A stretch of 64,000 nucleotides of DNA, from the NCBI RefSeq assembly GCF_024438035.1, contig NZ_JANFQF010000010.1, forward strand, positions 62,001 to 126,000. Direction: 5' to 3'. The DNA is from Rhodococcus tibetensis. Its GTDB lineage: Bacteria > Actinomycetota > Actinomycetes > Mycobacteriales > Mycobacteriaceae. The position numbers and the translations under genes were made by a program. The notes below the pieces were generated by a model. That model was not told the origin of the DNA and did not search any database. It saw only the letters and a program-made list of their open reading frames with translations. This document shows positions 48,203 through 60,405 of this stretch, piece by piece; within the stretch, counting starts at the first letter, position 1; each line of letters opens with the position of its first letter.

Positions 48203-48572
48203 AGGTGACGACGATCGTGCCGTGCATGTCGGGATGCAGGGAGCATGTGTACTCGTAGGTTCCGGGCTCGGTGAAGGTGTAGGTGAAGTTGCCCGTCTGC
48301 ATCAGCGGACTGCGCAGCACACCCTTCGCCTCACCGACACCCGCGACGTCGTGCGTGACACCGCGGTCGTCGAACTTCCAGGTGACGGTCTCGCCCACCC
48401 GGACCGTGAGCTGGGCGGGCGAGTACGCCATGTCGGCTACCTCGACGACCGGACCACTGGGTTGCTCGTCTATTCCCGCGGATTCCGAACTGCAGCCGGA
48501 GAGCGCACCCGGGGCCGAAATGCTTGCGGCGAGAGCCACTCCGGCGATCAAAGACCTTGCATGTCCACGCAT
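48201..48572 (-). CDS. Cupredoxin-like lipoprotein (blue copper protein)
   Basis: 123 residues. A signal peptide ends in the lipobox LSGC, with Cys27 as the lipidation site, so it is anchored on the outer face of the membrane. The plastocyanin-like domain carries His in VTHDVAG, then Cys, His and Met in YTCSLHPDMHG, the four type-1 copper ligands. It is likely an extracytoplasmic electron carrier or copper-binding protein. It diverges from nnr; the partner redox enzyme is not in the window. Confidence 0.88.
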   Translation of the reverse strand: MRGHARSLIAGVALAASISAPGALSGCSSESAGIDEQPSGPVVEVADMAYSPAQLTVRVGETVTWKFDDRGVTHDVAGVGEAKGVLRSPLMQTGNFTYTFTEPGTYEYTCSLHPDMHGTIVVT

Positions 48573-48625
48573 GCCGTCGAGCGTAGTCTTGCCTCGGTAC
48601 CGACCGTTCCGGACGAGGAGTGCCC

Positions 48626-50107
48626 ATGCGGGGCTACTACACCCCTGATGAGATCCGAGCGGCCGAAGCGCCGCTGCTGGAGTCCCTACCCGACGGCGTC
48701 CTGATGCGACGCGCAGCGCACGGACTCGCAGGTGTGGTCGTTGCGGAGTTGCGCGCGCGGACCGGGGGAGTCGCCGGGCGGGCCGTGCTGCTGTTGGTCG
48801 GTTCCGGGGACAACGGGGGTGACGCGCTCTGGGCCGGCACGTTCCTGCGTAAGCGCGGTGTCGCTGCCACTGCTGTGCTTCTGAAGCCCGAGAAGGCGCA
48901 TCGGGCGGGGCTGGCGGCTTTTCGGCGAGCGGGCGGGCGAACAGCCCTCGCGATCGAGGAAGCCGGTACGCCCGACCTGGTGATCGACGGAATTGTCGGG
49001 ATTTCCGGCAGGGGACCGCTGCGGCCGGACGCGGCGGCGCTGGTCGAGTCGATAGAAGCCCCGATCATCGCTGCGGACCTGCCCAGCGGCGTGGACCCGG
49101 TCACCGGTGCCGTCGAGGGGCCTGCGGTGCGGGCGGCCGTCACGGTGGCGTTCGGTGCGCTCAAACCAGTGCACGTCCTCGCCGCGGCGCAGTGCGGTCG
49201 CGTCGAATTGATATCAATCGGGCTGACGCTCGGTGAGGCGGGGATCGCGTCGGTCGATGCGGCCGACGTCGGAGTGTCCTGGCCGGTGCCCGGTCCGCAC
49301 GACGACAAATACTCACAGGGCGTCGTGGGCGTGGTCGCCGGGAGTGAGGGATATCCGGGTGCGGGCGTGTTGTGCACCGGCGCCGCCGTCACGGCCACGT
49401 CCGGTCTGGTCCGCTACGCAGGTCCGGGCGCAACGGAGGTGCTCGCCCACTGGCCCGAGGTGATCGCAACCCCGGATGTCGCGAAAGCGGGACGGGTGCA
49501 GTCGTGGGTGGTGGGTCCCGGCATGGGCACCGACGATGCGGCACGGCGGGCGCTGCGGACCGTGCTCGACACCGACGTTCCCGTTCTCGTGGATGCCGAC
49601 GGTCTCACCCTCCTGGCCGAAGACGTCGGTCTGGTGCGCTCCAGATCGGCGCCTACCCTTCTTACCCCGCATGCCGGCGAGTTCACCCGCATCACAGGAC
49701 GCGATCCGGGACCGGATCGTGTGGCCGCGGCACGGTCGCTGGCAGCGGAGTGGGGGGTGTATGTCCTCCTCAAGGGCCGCGCCACGGTGATCGCCGAGCC
49801 GGACGGTCGCGTGCTCGTCAACGAGGCCGCTGGTTCGTGGTCGGCCACCGCGGGTGCCGGGGACGTGCTCGCGGGGATCCTGGGCTCGTTGCTGGCAGCG
49901 GGAATCGTCCCGGACCGGGCAGCGGCGATGGGCGCACGGGCGCACTCGCTGGCGGCGAACGTTGCTGCTCGCGGCGGCCGGGGGGAACTGGCAGCGGGGC
50001 GCGGAACAGCGCCGATCGCCGCGGGGACTCTGCTCGCTCATCTGCGGGAGTCGATCAGAATTCTTCGTGCGGGTGTGTCACCCGAGGAAATGGCGGGCAA
50101 CCGGTGA
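48626..50107 (+). CDS. nnr: Bifunctional NAD(P)H-hydrate epimerase/dehydratase
   Basis: 493 residues from ATG 48626, after GAGGAG; a GTG at 48620 is in frame but too close to that SD. The N-terminal YjeF epimerase domain ([28 protein letters not shown]) and the C-terminal ADP-dependent dehydratase domain ([44 protein letters not shown]) are fused as in E. coli. It repairs hydrated NADH and NADPH. The stop overlaps or adjoins the alr start. Confidence 0.95.
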   Translation: MRGYYTPDEIRAAEAPLLESLPDGVLMRRAAHGLAGVVVAELRARTGGVAGRAVLLLVGSGDNGGDALWAGTFLRKRGVAATAVLLKPEKAHRAGLAAFRRAGGRTALAIEEAGTPDLVIDGIVGISGRGPLRPDAAALVESIEAPIIAADLPSGVDPVTGAVEGPAVRAAVTVAFGALKPVHVLAAAQCGRVELISIGLTLGEAGIASVDAADVGVSWPVPGPHDDKYSQGVVGVVAGSEGYPGAGVLCTGAAVTATSGLVRYAGPGATEVLAHWPEVIATPDVAKAGRVQSWVVGPGMGTDDAARRALRTVLDTDVPVLVDADGLTLLAEDVGLVRSRSAPTLLTPHAGEFTRITGRDPGPDRVAAARSLAAEWGVYVLLKGRATVIAEPDGRVLVNEAAGSWSATAGAGDVLAGILGSLLAAGIVPDRAAAMGARAHSLAANVAARGGRGELAAGRGTAPIAAGTLLAHLRESIRILRAGVSPEEMAGNR

Positions 50108-50124
50108 ATGGCAGGATCGGACGC

Positions 50125-51324
50125 ATGACGCTTGCCGAAGCAGTACCGTCGGACGAACACGGCCGGGTCGAGCCCGCCGCCTCTGCCCACGCGACGCCGG
50201 CCCCCCAGGCCGAAGCAGTGATCGATCTGGACGCTATCGCGCACAACGTCGCAATCCTGCGTGAAAAGGCCAGGGACGCGGCGGTGATGGCCGTCGTCAA
50301 AGCGGACGGTTACAACCACGGTGCGGTGCCCGTGGCGCGCGCAGCGTTGGCCGCCGGTGCTGCCGAACTCGGTGTGACCACGATCTCCGAGGCTCTCACG
50401 CTGCGCCGGGCAGGTATCGACGTGCCGATTCTCGCCTGGCTGCACACCGTCGACGCCGACTTCGCCCCCGCGATTCGGGCGAACGTCGAGCTGGGTGTGT
50501 CCTCCCCGCGACACCTCGCCTCCGTCGTAGCTGCGGCGCGTGAGGTCGGGTCTCCGGCAACCGTGACCATCAAGGTCGACACCGGGTTGAACCGCAACGG
50601 TGTCGCACCCGGCGAATTGGAGCAGGTTCTGATCGAGCTGGCGCGTGCCGAGGCCGAGGGCGCGGTACGGCTCCGCGGAATCTTCTCGCATCTCGCGCAC
50701 GCGGACGAGCCGCATCACGCGGTGATCGACTCTCAGCGCGACCGATTGTCGAGCGCTGTGGCAGACGCCGAGCGGCACGGTCTGGTTCCCGAGGTGGTGC
50801 ATCTGTCGAATTCCGCGGCCACCCTCACGCGCCCGGATCTCCGTTTCGACATGGTGCGCCCCGGCATTGCGATCTACGGGTTGTCGCCGGCCCCCGAACT
50901 CGGCGAGTTCGGGCTGCGGCCCGCGATGACGCTGCGGTCGCGGGTCGCGTTGGTGAAGAAAGTCGCCGCAGGTGAGGGCGTGTCCTACGGCCACCAGTGG
51001 GTGGCGCCGCGGGACACGATGGTGGCTCTGCTGCCGTTCGGGTATGCCGATGGGCTACCGCGTTCGCTCAGTGGCCGGTTCGAGGTACTACTCGGTTCGG
51101 AGCGTCGGCCGGGTATCGGGCGGGTGTGCATGGACCAGGTCGTGGTGGATCTCGGATCAGATGGCGGCGGTGTCCGCGAAGGCGACACCGCTGTCTTCTT
51201 CGGCAACGGAGATCACGGTGAGCCGCACGCCCAGGAGTGGGCCGACAAGCTCGACACCATCCATTACGAGGTGGTGACCGGAGTGCGGGGCCGCACCGTG
51301 CGCAGCTACGTCGGTGGGCGGTAG
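50125..51324 (+). CDS. alr: Alanine racemase
   Basis: 399 residues from ATG 50125 (AGGA 8 nt upstream); GTG 50104, overlapping the nnr stop, would give 406. Converts L- to D-Ala for peptidoglycan. Lys59 in [10 protein letters not shown] binds PLP; the motif is usually KANAYGHG, so this is a conserved variant. [11 protein letters not shown] and [11 protein letters not shown] are PLP-domain motifs, and [13 protein letters not shown] carries the substrate-side region after the Tyr of the partner subunit (VSYGHQW). Confidence 0.95.
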   Translation: MTLAEAVPSDEHGRVEPAASAHATPAPQAEAVIDLDAIAHNVAILREKARDAAVMAVVKADGYNHGAVPVARAALAAGAAELGVTTISEALTLRRAGIDVPILAWLHTVDADFAPAIRANVELGVSSPRHLASVVAAAREVGSPATVTIKVDTGLNRNGVAPGELEQVLIELARAEAEGAVRLRGIFSHLAHADEPHHAVIDSQRDRLSSAVADAERHGLVPEVVHLSNSAATLTRPDLRFDMVRPGIAIYGLSPAPELGEFGLRPAMTLRSRVALVKKVAAGEGVSYGHQWVAPRDTMVALLPFGYADGLPRSLSGRFEVLLGSERRPGIGRVCMDQVVVDLGSDGGGVREGDTAVFFGNGDHGEPHAQEWADKLDTIHYEVVTGVRGRTVRSYVGGR

Positions 51325-51329
51325 GTCTC

Positions 51330-51818
51330 GTGTCAGCCGACGACAGAGTGCTCGCCGGGGGCGGGACGGTGGTGTTACCGACAACGGCCGACACCGAGAG
51401 ATTCGGGCGTGATCTGGCCCGGGGGTTGGTTGCCGGGGATCTGATCGTTCTCGACGGACCTCTCGGCGCGGGAAAGACCGCACTGACGAAGGGGATTGCG
51501 GCGGGCCTCGGTGTGCAGGGGCGAGTGACTTCACCCACATTCGTGATCGCCCGGGAGCATCGCCCGGGTGCTCGTCCCGATGGCGGGCAACCGGTGGGCA
51601 TGGTCCACGTGGACGCCTACCGTCTGGGTGGCAGCGGGCCGCACGCGTTGGACGAGCTCGACGCCCTCGACCTCGATACCGACCTGGCCGAAGCGGTCGT
51701 CGTGGTCGAGTGGGGTGAGGGCATCGTCGAGCAGTTGGCCGACCGGCATCTTCGGGTGCGCTTGAGCCGCGAGCCCGAGTCGGACGTGCGCACCGCCGAG
51801 TGGGAGTGGATTTCCTGA
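51330..51818 (+). CDS. tsaE: tRNA t6A biosynthesis ATPase TsaE
   Basis: 162 residues from GTG 51330, five bases after the alr stop. P-loop GPLGAGKTALTKG at about 47-59, SPTFVIAREH (switch-like) and HVDAYRL are family motifs. TsaE powers the TsaBD complex that makes N6-threonylcarbamoyladenosine at tRNA position 37. It is the first of the tsaE-tsaB-rimI-tsaD set. Confidence 0.95.
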   Translation: MSADDRVLAGGGTVVLPTTADTERFGRDLARGLVAGDLIVLDGPLGAGKTALTKGIAAGLGVQGRVTSPTFVIAREHRPGARPDGGQPVGMVHVDAYRLGGSGPHALDELDALDLDTDLAEAVVVVEWGEGIVEQLADRHLRVRLSREPESDVRTAEWEWIS

Positions 51819-51847
51819 CAGGTCCGGGGGGCGAGAGACGTTCTGAC

Positions 51848-52528
51848 GTGCGAGTACCCTCAGATACCGTGCTTGTTCTCGCCATCGATACGTCCACACC
51901 CGCCGTGACTGCCGGACTCGTCCGCTTCTCGGCAGGGTCCGCGCCCGCCGACGCGGTGGACACACTCGCGGTGCGCGTGACAGTCAACCCGCGCGCACAC
52001 GCGGAGGTCCTCACCCCACACATCCTGGAGTGCATCACCGAGTCGGGTCACGGGCCGGCGGATCTCGACGCGATCGTGGTCGGGGCAGGCCCGGGGCCGT
52101 TCACCGGCCTGCGGGTCGGAATGGCCACCGCCGCCGCGTTCGGTGACGCCCTGGGCATACCGGTATATGGAGTGTGCAGCCTCGATGCGATTGCCGCGCA
52201 GGTGCGTGGTGACCGGAATTTGCTCGTCGTCACCGACGCGCGTCGCCGCGAGGTCTACTGGGCCCGATACTCGGCGGGCCGGCGCGTGGAAGGCCCTGGC
52301 GTGATCAAGCCTCGCGAACTCGAGCCGATGCCGTCCGAGGTCGTCGCGGGATCGCCATCGCACGTCGACTTCTTCGACCTTCCGGTCGAACCCGTCGAAA
52401 CACCCTCGCCCGCAGGCCTGGTCGAAGTCGCTGCATCGATGTTGGTCGGCGGGCAAGCGCCGGAGCCGCTCGTTCCGCTCTATCTGCGACGACCGGATGC
52501 GGTCGAATTGGCGGACCGTCCGAAGTGA
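51848..52528 (+). CDS. tsaB: tRNA t6A biosynthesis protein TsaB
   Basis: 226 residues from GTG 51848; GTG 51869 (MLVLAIDTSTPAVT) is also plausible and gives 219. The ASKHA-fold signatures are LAIDTSTPAVTAGLV and VVGAGPGPFTGLRVGMATA. TsaB is the non-catalytic partner of TsaD. The stop overlaps the rimI start (GTGA). Confidence 0.94.
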   Translation: MRVPSDTVLVLAIDTSTPAVTAGLVRFSAGSAPADAVDTLAVRVTVNPRAHAEVLTPHILECITESGHGPADLDAIVVGAGPGPFTGLRVGMATAAAFGDALGIPVYGVCSLDAIAAQVRGDRNLLVVTDARRREVYWARYSAGRRVEGPGVIKPRELEPMPSEVVAGSPSHVDFFDLPVEPVETPSPAGLVEVAASMLVGGQAPEPLVPLYLRRPDAVELADRPK

Positions 52529-53004
52529 CGTTTTACATCGAACCTATGGTCGACGCGGATGCCGAGCGGTGTGCGGAGCTCGAGCGTCTGTTGTTCGCCG
52601 GCGACGGCCCCTGGAGTGCAGCCGCTTTCCGGGCCGAGTTGGCTGCGCCGCATGTTCGCTACGTGGTGGCGCGCACCGACACCCGCCGCGTGGTCGGATA
52701 TGCCGGACTGGCCCTGCTCGGCAACGCCTCTCATCCCGAAGCGGAAGTGCACACGATCGGGACGGACCCGCAGTACATGCGCCGGGGGATCGGCGGAGCG
52801 CTTCTGGGCGAAATTCTCCGGGTGGCCGATGCGCGGGGAGGACCGGTGTTTCTCGAAGTGCGGACCGATAACGACGCGGCGATCGCGCTGTACCGGCGTG
52901 AAGGATTCGACATAGTGGGAACTCGAAAGCAGTACTACCAACCGAGCGGCGCGGACGCGTACACCATGCGCCGCGCCGGAGCGGGTGAGGAGCCGGTGCA
53001 ATGA
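52525..53004 (+). CDS. rimI: Ribosomal-protein-S18-alanine N-acetyltransferase family (RimI)
   Basis: 159 residues, GNAT fold. The acetyl-CoA loop is [19 protein letters not shown] (about 88-106), and [21 protein letters not shown] is the conserved motif B region. RimI acetylates N-terminal Ala of S18 and some other proteins; it commonly lies between tsaB and tsaD in actinobacteria. Both neighbours overlap it by 4 bp. Confidence 0.93.
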   Translation: MTFYIEPMVDADAERCAELERLLFAGDGPWSAAAFRAELAAPHVRYVVARTDTRRVVGYAGLALLGNASHPEAEVHTIGTDPQYMRRGIGGALLGEILRVADARGGPVFLEVRTDNDAAIALYRREGFDIVGTRKQYYQPSGADAYTMRRAGAGEEPVQ

Positions 53005-54038
53005 TCGTCATGGGTGTCGAAAGTTCGTGTGACGAAACCGGAGTCGGTATCGTCCGGTGGAACGGCGACGGCACGTGTGAGCTCCTCGCCGACGAGGTGG
53101 CCTCCAGCGTCGACCAGCACGCCCGTTACGGCGGGGTGGTGCCCGAAGTCGCGTCCCGCGCGCATCTGGAAGCAATCGTCCCGACGATGCGGCGTGCGCT
53201 CACCGCAGCGGGAATCGGCAAGCCGGACGCACTCGCCGTCACCATCGGTCCCGGACTCGCCGGGGCTCTGCTGGTCGGCGTCGCCGCGGCGAAAGCCTAC
53301 GCAGCGGCCTGGGATATCCCGTTCTATGCGGTGAACCACCTGGGGGGGCATGTAGCGGTGGACACCCTCGAACACGGACCGATGCCGCCGTGCGTCGCGT
53401 TGCTGGTGTCGGGCGGACATACCCACCTATTGCACGTCGAGGATCTCGCGAAGCCGATCACCGAACTCGGCACCACCGTGGACGACGCGGCGGGAGAGGC
53501 CTTCGACAAGGTTGCCCGCCTCCTCGGACTCGGATTTCCCGGTGGACCCGCCCTCGACGCGGCAGCACAGCACGGCGATCGCAATGCGATTCCCTTTCCG
53601 CGCGGGATGACCGGACCCAAAGACGCCCGGCACGACTTCTCCTTTTCCGGCCTCAAAACCGCGGTCGCACGGTATGTGGAGTCGAAGGAGCGTGCCGGCG
53701 AGAATTATTCGGTACCCGACATCGCCGCCAGCTTTCAGGAAGCCGTGGCTGACGTCCTCACCATGAAGGCGGTACGCGCAGCTCGCGACGTCGGCGTGGC
53801 CACGTTGGTACTCGGCGGTGGTGCCACCGCCAACTCGCGCATCCGATCGCTCGCCGAGGAACGGTGCGCCGAAGCAGGTCTCACGCTTCGCGTGCCGAAG
53901 CCGCGACTGTGTACCGACAACGGGGTCATGATCGCTTCGCTGGGAGCGCACGTCATCGCGGGGGGTGCAGCCCCGTCACTTCTCACCGTGGCGAGCGATC
54001 CGGGCCTCTCGGTCGCGACAAGCCAGGTATTCACCTGA
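53001..54038 (+). CDS. tsaD: tRNA N6-threonylcarbamoyltransferase TsaD
   Basis: 345 residues, ATGA overlap with rimI. Transfers threonylcarbamoyl to A37 of ANN-decoding tRNAs. [15 protein letters not shown] begins the ASKHA domain; the metal-binding HxxxH is [10 protein letters not shown] near residue 113, and [29 protein letters not shown] and [12 protein letters not shown] are family motifs. It overlaps the next (convergent) gene by 8 bp. Confidence 0.97.
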   Translation: MIVMGVESSCDETGVGIVRWNGDGTCELLADEVASSVDQHARYGGVVPEVASRAHLEAIVPTMRRALTAAGIGKPDALAVTIGPGLAGALLVGVAAAKAYAAAWDIPFYAVNHLGGHVAVDTLEHGPMPPCVALLVSGGHTHLLHVEDLAKPITELGTTVDDAAGEAFDKVARLLGLGFPGGPALDAAAQHGDRNAIPFPRGMTGPKDARHDFSFSGLKTAVARYVESKERAGENYSVPDIAASFQEAVADVLTMKAVRAARDVGVATLVLGGGATANSRIRSLAEERCAEAGLTLRVPKPRLCTDNGVMIASLGAHVIAGGAAPSLLTVASDPGLSVATSQVFT

Positions 54039-55605
54039 CGGAAAAGGCACCCGGGGGCGCGAAGTCAGGGGCCGGCGCCACCGGGATCGGCGCCGGGACG
54101 ACCGGTATCGCTTCCGTGCCGTCACTGGCCGGTGGAATCGCGGCGCCGTCACCGACCGGTGGCAGCGGCAAGCTCTCGCCGGGCGGCGGTGGAAGCGGCG
54201 CGCCCTCACCTGGCGAGGGCACAGCCGGGCTCGGCTGATTCGGAGTCGACTCGCCGGGAACCTGCGGCCACAGTGGGGGAATGGCAGGCCATTCGATGTG
54301 CGGCCAATTCGGCTGGGTCGGATCGGTGGGAGGCCGGGGCGTGGGCGCGGCACTGGTGGTCGGCGTGTGTGGTGTCGTCGTGGGAGGTGTAGCGCCCGTC
54401 GTCGAATCGGGCATGCGGGCAGAGCTCCGATCCCATCCCGGCGACGACGTGGTGGGCACAACCTGGTTGGGCGTGAAGTCCGATGTCGGTGTGGGATCGT
54501 GCGACGGGATTCGCGTGGCAGCCGGCGTGTCTGTCTCTGTACTGGGCGTGTGCTGCTGAGAGGTGTGAAAGGTGTCGCTTCCTGCGGGCGCGACGTTGGG
54601 GTCCGGCGCAGGAGCGAGTTCACGCACTCCGTATCCCAGTACTAATCCGCCCACCACCAGCGCACCGACGAGTGCGCCGGACACCTTTGCGGTCGAACTC
54701 GGCCGAGTCGACTCCGTGGGCGGATACTGCTCGATCGCCTTCGACACGGCGAGCAGTGCGGCGCCTTTGGCCGTCGCGGATTCCGGTTCGGGGACGGCAA
54801 TGACACGGGCGGTGAAGGCCCTGCGCACGGCCGCCCGCAACGCAGGAATGTTGGCGCCGCCACCTACGAGCGCAATGGCTTCCGGCGCTCGTGGCGAGTC
54901 GGCGATGGTGGATCGGATGAATTCGACCGCGACACGAATCGTCGGCGCGGCGAAGCCTTCGAACGCGCTGCGACTGATCCGGGTCGGTGCCATCCCTCGG
55001 AACTCGACGTCGACCGTGGCATTCAGGTCTGTCGACAGCTGCTCCTTCGCGACGCGGCAACGCGCCGAGAGCAGTTCGCGATCCAGGTATCGCAGGTGAT
55101 GCGGAGTGGCGAGACTGGCGACGGCGTACTCGAACACGAGGTCGTCGATCGTGCCGCCGCTCACATGAGCGGTGCGGTCGGCGTGCAGCACCGTGCCGTC
55201 CACCTGATCGACCACCGAGACCGACAAGCCGGACTCACCGAAGTCGACGATGGCGACCGTCGCGTGCTGGGCGATCTCACCTGTGTGGCGTAGATACGTG
55301 AGAGTCGCAGCGACTTCCGGGACCAGATGGACGCGATGCCGTTGCCTGCTGACTGCACTCCGGATCGAATGCGCCTGTTCCGGAGTGCGGTACGTGACGG
55401 CGAACGCGTCCGGGGTGGTGGGGTGGGCAGGCACCTGGGTGGTCATGAGGGAAATCGAGGAGCGGACGAGGTCACCGAGATCGGTGTGAGCCTCGTCGGC
55501 CGACAGATACCGGAATTCGACGCTGTGCGAGCCGTTGGAGTCGGTGGTGACGAGGGCGGAACCGACACCCGCCGCCCCGGTGGACATGCCCAAGGACATA
55601 TTCAT
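54031..55605 (-). CDS. Hsp70-like membrane protein with Pro/Thr-rich external domain
   Basis: 524 residues from ATG 55605, about 8-10 nt after GGAGGG. Residues 1-~290 show a degenerate Hsp70 ATPase pattern: [32 protein letters not shown] and [20 protein letters not shown]. One membrane helix ([21 protein letters not shown], about 305-325) is followed by ~200 residues rich in Pro, Thr and Ser ([29 protein letters not shown]). The topology suggests an ATP-binding sensor inside and a wall-spanning stalk outside. No substrate-binding domain. Function unknown; similar Hsp70-like membrane proteins occur in mycobacteria. Confidence 0.8.
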   Translation of the reverse strand: MNMSLGMSTGAAGVGSALVTTDSNGSHSVEFRYLSADEAHTDLGDLVRSSISLMTTQVPAHPTTPDAFAVTYRTPEQAHSIRSAVSRQRHRVHLVPEVAATLTYLRHTGEIAQHATVAIVDFGESGLSVSVVDQVDGTVLHADRTAHVSGGTIDDLVFEYAVASLATPHHLRYLDRELLSARCRVAKEQLSTDLNATVDVEFRGMAPTRISRSAFEGFAAPTIRVAVEFIRSTIADSPRAPEAIALVGGGANIPALRAAVRRAFTARVIAVPEPESATAKGAALLAVSKAIEQYPPTESTRPSSTAKVSGALVGALVVGGLVLGYGVRELAPAPDPNVAPAGSDTFHTSQQHTPSTETDTPAATRIPSHDPTPTSDFTPNQVVPTTSSPGWDRSSARMPDSTTGATPPTTTPHTPTTSAAPTPRPPTDPTQPNWPHIEWPAIPPLWPQVPGESTPNQPSPAVPSPGEGAPLPPPPGESLPLPPVGDGAAIPPASDGTEAIPVVPAPIPVAPAPDFAPPGAFSVR

Positions 55606-55809
55606 TCCCACACCCCCTCCCACTTGTCGCGCCGTGATCTGCTGTTCGTCGGGACGCCTTCCACGAAGAGCATCCCTGCCCCATGAATCGGCGACCGTTA
55701 TCCGAACGTTACAGAAAACTCACGGCTTTCGCTCTCGAGTTTCGGGCTGCCGAGACGAGGATGGCGCTCGATATCTGCTCTCACCTGCACGGTTGCCCGA
55801 AGGAATTTC

Positions 55810-56343
55810 ATGGGAAATGCCAGCGAGTTTCGCAATCTCGACCCGCGCGACCGTCGCCGCCTGCTGCGCCGCGGACTCGTGCGTCCGGCCTTGACGGTCG
55901 TGCTCTGCGCGGTGGCCTACTTCGTGCTGCCGTGGACCTCGATCGACGGCATATCCGCGGTCGTCCTGCTCGCGGGCGGACTGCTCGTCGTGCTGCTGGT
56001 CGCCGCCTGGCAACTTCGGCAAATTCTGCGGTCCGACGTGCCTGTACTGCAGGCGATCGAGGCGCTGGCCCTGATTCTTCCGGTCTACCTGCTCGGATTC
56101 GCCGCCGGATACAGCCTGATGTCCCAGAACGAGGCCGCCTACTTCTCCGAACCGCTCAGCCGGGTCGACGCTCTGTACTTCTCGTTGACAGTGTTCTCGA
56201 CCGTGGGCTTCGGGGACATCACGGCGACGAGCGATCCGTCGCGCGTCGTCGTCAGTGTTCAGATCGTCGGAAATCTGTTTCTCATCGGCGTAGGTATCCG
56301 CGTGGTGACGGCCGCCGTCGGCTGGTCCCGTGGGCGCAGATGA
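55810..56343 (+). CDS. Two-pore-less potassium channel family protein
   Basis: 177 residues with four hydrophobic helices: LTVVLCAVAYFVLPW, SAVVLLAGGLLVVLLVAAW, LALILPVYLLGFAAGYSLM and VVVSVQIVGNLFLIGVGIRV. The pore loop LYFSLTVFSTVGFGDITA contains T131-VGFGD-136, the K+ selectivity filter. No RCK domain is encoded. The last two helices are a standard 2-TM ion channel; the first two are an N-terminal addition. Convergent and abutting (0 bp) with the metallophosphoesterase gene. Confidence 0.88.
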   Translation: MGNASEFRNLDPRDRRRLLRRGLVRPALTVVLCAVAYFVLPWTSIDGISAVVLLAGGLLVVLLVAAWQLRQILRSDVPVLQAIEALALILPVYLLGFAAGYSLMSQNEAAYFSEPLSRVDALYFSLTVFSTVGFGDITATSDPSRVVVSVQIVGNLFLIGVGIRVVTAAVGWSRGRR

Positions 56344-58062
56344 CTAACGACCTGAGATCAGTAACAGTTCCACGTTGTGGTCGAGGGATGCACCGAGCCG
56401 GACGGGATCGGTGTGAATGTCGTTGAAGGACAGTTCCCGATAGAGGGAGGCGAGTCCGAGCGGAGACAGATCCGTGTACTCGACGGAATACGGGCTGTCG
56501 GCTTCGAACAACGTCGTGAGGATCGACACCGTACCGTCGGCATTGTCTACGACTTCGAGAATCCGCCCGTGCTGCGGGAAATCGATGTGCGAGGCGGTAT
56601 TGACCTCCCAGAACGACTGTTCCGGTGTGGGTCCGGCCCAGGGGGTGATCCGGTTCTCGTGGGTGTGGCCGTTGACCCAGGCGAGCACGTTCGGGAAGCG
56701 ATGGAGCAGGCTCACCAATTGTGAAGCCGGAATGCGTGGTTCGGCCGGAACGGCCGGGTCCGGGACGAGATTGTCCATGGTGGTGCTCGTGTGGTGGCTG
56801 AAAAGGACGAACCAGGTGTCCGAACGCGACTGCGACACCCGGGCGCCCGCGGTGTCGTAGTACACGCCGCTCCCGGCAAGCAGCGTTTCCTCGATCCAGC
56901 GGAACTGCGCGGCCCCGAGAGAGCCGTCCACGAAACCGGCGCGGTTGGTGGAATCCATGCTGATACCGATCACACCGGGAGCGATGTCGAACGCGTAGTA
57001 GCCGATTCCCGTGTCGCCTGCGTCGGGGGCGAATCCGTGGCCCACTGGTCCGGGGCCGGTGTTGGCCGGGTCCAGATGTGCGGCAATGAACTGGCGTGGC
57101 GTGAACGGGGCACGCGCCGGATCGGGAGTGACCACCCGCGGTGCCGTCGTGAAGGCGGAGAGCGCGCCGGCGATGGCGCCCGGGTCGAACTTCGTCGCGA
57201 TGTCGACCGCCTTCGCCTGGTCGGGCGATCCCGGAACCTCGAACTTCAGCGAACCCGTGTACATGGCCTCGAGCGGTGGGATACCACTGGGCACAGTCCC
57301 TTCGACGGCGTCTTCGTGATTGCCGAAGACGCAATACCACGGCGTGCGAAGTCCGGGGCTGGTGACGGGGTCGATTGCCGCGCCGAGCAGGCCCGGAATT
57401 TCGGGGAAGCCTGCTTTCTTGTATATGTCCTGGAGGGGGGATTCCGGATTCCAGTACAGATCCGCACCCGAGTTCTGCACACCTTCGTAGCGGTCGGGGG
57501 CGCCGGTGTTGGGGACGATGGTGCCGCCGTTGAGCGCTGTGAGAAACCAGTTCAACTCGGCGAGCTCTTTGTTGTCGGTGTTGTCGCCGGTGCTCACGAC
57601 CGCGTCGAACGGCCGCTGGGTGTGGGGGCCGGCGGCGAGAGCATTGACGCGCTGAACGAGGGCGACGAGCCCTTGCGCCGAGAGGGTTTCCTGCGGACGG
57701 AACGCGGAACCCGTGAAGGGGTGGACATATTCGAACCGGACCGGGGATTGGGCATCGACGAGATGGACATCCGTGAGCTGCACCAGGGACGCGATCGCCG
57801 TGCGGCGGTCTTCCCGGCCGTTCCGGGCCTCGGCGAGTTCGGTGCGGACGATCGTCGGCCAGCCGGGACCCGCACCGAGCCTGCGGTATCCCGACGTTCC
57901 CAAGGGCACGGCCGTCGCTTCGAGCGTGGTGCCTGCTCCGGACGTGGGTAGGGGCGCGGCTCCTGCGTACTGCAGGCCCCACGGACGCCCGCCGATGCCC
58001 ACTGCTCCGATGGCGCCGAGTCCGGCAAGGGTGAGGAAGGTACGCCGGTTGATGTCAGACAC
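56344..58062 (-). CDS. Tat-exported metallophosphoesterase
   Basis: 572 residues. Starts MSDINRRTFLTLAGLGAIGA, a twin-arginine signal, so it folds in the cytosol and is exported. The calcineurin-like motifs appear in order: LTDVHLVDAQSP, VVSTGDNTDN, FGNHEDA, VLFSHHTSTT and VNGHTHENR. Length and motifs resemble the actinobacterial TIGR03767-type phosphoesterases, whose substrate is unknown. It stands alone on the minus strand beside groES. Confidence 0.88.
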   Translation of the reverse strand: MSDINRRTFLTLAGLGAIGAVGIGGRPWGLQYAGAAPLPTSGAGTTLEATAVPLGTSGYRRLGAGPGWPTIVRTELAEARNGREDRRTAIASLVQLTDVHLVDAQSPVRFEYVHPFTGSAFRPQETLSAQGLVALVQRVNALAAGPHTQRPFDAVVSTGDNTDNKELAELNWFLTALNGGTIVPNTGAPDRYEGVQNSGADLYWNPESPLQDIYKKAGFPEIPGLLGAAIDPVTSPGLRTPWYCVFGNHEDAVEGTVPSGIPPLEAMYTGSLKFEVPGSPDQAKAVDIATKFDPGAIAGALSAFTTAPRVVTPDPARAPFTPRQFIAAHLDPANTGPGPVGHGFAPDAGDTGIGYYAFDIAPGVIGISMDSTNRAGFVDGSLGAAQFRWIEETLLAGSGVYYDTAGARVSQSRSDTWFVLFSHHTSTTMDNLVPDPAVPAEPRIPASQLVSLLHRFPNVLAWVNGHTHENRITPWAGPTPEQSFWEVNTASHIDFPQHGRILEVVDNADGTVSILTTLFEADSPYSVEYTDLSPLGLASLYRELSFNDIHTDPVRLGASLDHNVELLLISGR

Positions 58063-58131
58063 CAGACGACCTTAGGTGACAACCCGTCCAGAGCGCGCGA
58101 TTCGACTCGGCATGATCTGTCGGCCCCCTCC

Positions 58132-58165
58132 TTGAGCGTTGGCACTCTCACGTATAGAGTGCCAA
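58132..58165 (+). promoter_or_regulatory. groES-groEL promoter with CIRCE operator
   Basis: TTGGCACTC (58139-58147), 9-bp spacer, GAGTGCCAA (58157-58165) is a perfect CIRCE, the HrcA repressor site. TTGAGC (58132-58137) and TAGAGT (58155-58160), 17 bp apart, give a plausible SigA promoter that CIRCE covers. Transcription would start near 58167, about 120 nt before groES. Confidence 0.93.
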
Positions 58166-58288
58166 GTGGCGCCGATCGAGCTCCGGCACCCGCGACGACG
58201 GGGCTGTGTGAAGTGCCGTAAACGGAACACTCAAACAGGTGTCCGAGGATGTCCTCGGACCCAGATACCCCAAAGTGGAGGGCTCATC

Positions 58289-58588
58289 GTGGCGAGCGTC
58301 AACATCAAGCCGCTCGAGGACAAGATCCTCGTCCAGGCCAACGAGGCTGAGACGACGACTGCCTCCGGCCTGGTCATCCCCGACACGGCCAAGGAGAAGC
58401 CCCAGGAGGGCACCGTCGTCGCAGTCGGCGAAGGCCGCGTCAACGAGCAGGGCAACCGCATCCCGGTCGACGTCAAGGAGGGTGACACCGTCATCTACTC
58501 CAAGTACGGCGGAACCGAGATCAAGTACGCCGGTCAGGAATACCTGATCCTGTCGGCACGCGACGTGCTGGCTGTCGTCTCCAAGTAA
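58289..58588 (+). CDS. groES: Co-chaperonin GroES
   Basis: 99 residues from GTG 58289 ([16 protein letters not shown]) after GGAGGG; upstream in-frame codons are leader. The seven-fold lid protein of GroEL; the mobile loop ([20 protein letters not shown]) and roof ([13 protein letters not shown]) are intact. Controlled by CIRCE/HrcA and followed by groEL after 93 bp. Confidence 0.98.
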   Translation: MASVNIKPLEDKILVQANEAETTTASGLVIPDTAKEKPQEGTVVAVGEGRVNEQGNRIPVDVKEGDTVIYSKYGGTEIKYAGQEYLILSARDVLAVVSK

Positions 58589-58600
58589 GGCCATACGTGA

Positions 58601-60292
<1,692 letters not shown>

Positions 60293-60336
60293 GGCAGTAG
60301 CCGCGACCGATCGATGTCGTCACCCTTCGTCTGACG

Positions 60337-60369
60337 AAACCCCCGTGCGGATCTTCCGCACGGGGGTTT
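60337..60369 (+). terminator. groESL terminator
   Basis: AAACCCCCGTGCGG (60337-60350), loop atctt, and complement CCGCACGGGGGTTT (60356-60369) running into a short T tract. A classical rho-independent terminator 44 bp after the groEL stop; it also faces the end of rskA. Confidence 0.92.
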
Positions 60370-60405
60370 TCATATAGGACCGGTGTTCGCGCCCAGCCGC
60401 TCTGC

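Noticed and set aside
46039-48246. 735-codon antisense frame over glmS
   Set aside because: glmS is full length with all motifs; the antisense frame has no family features.
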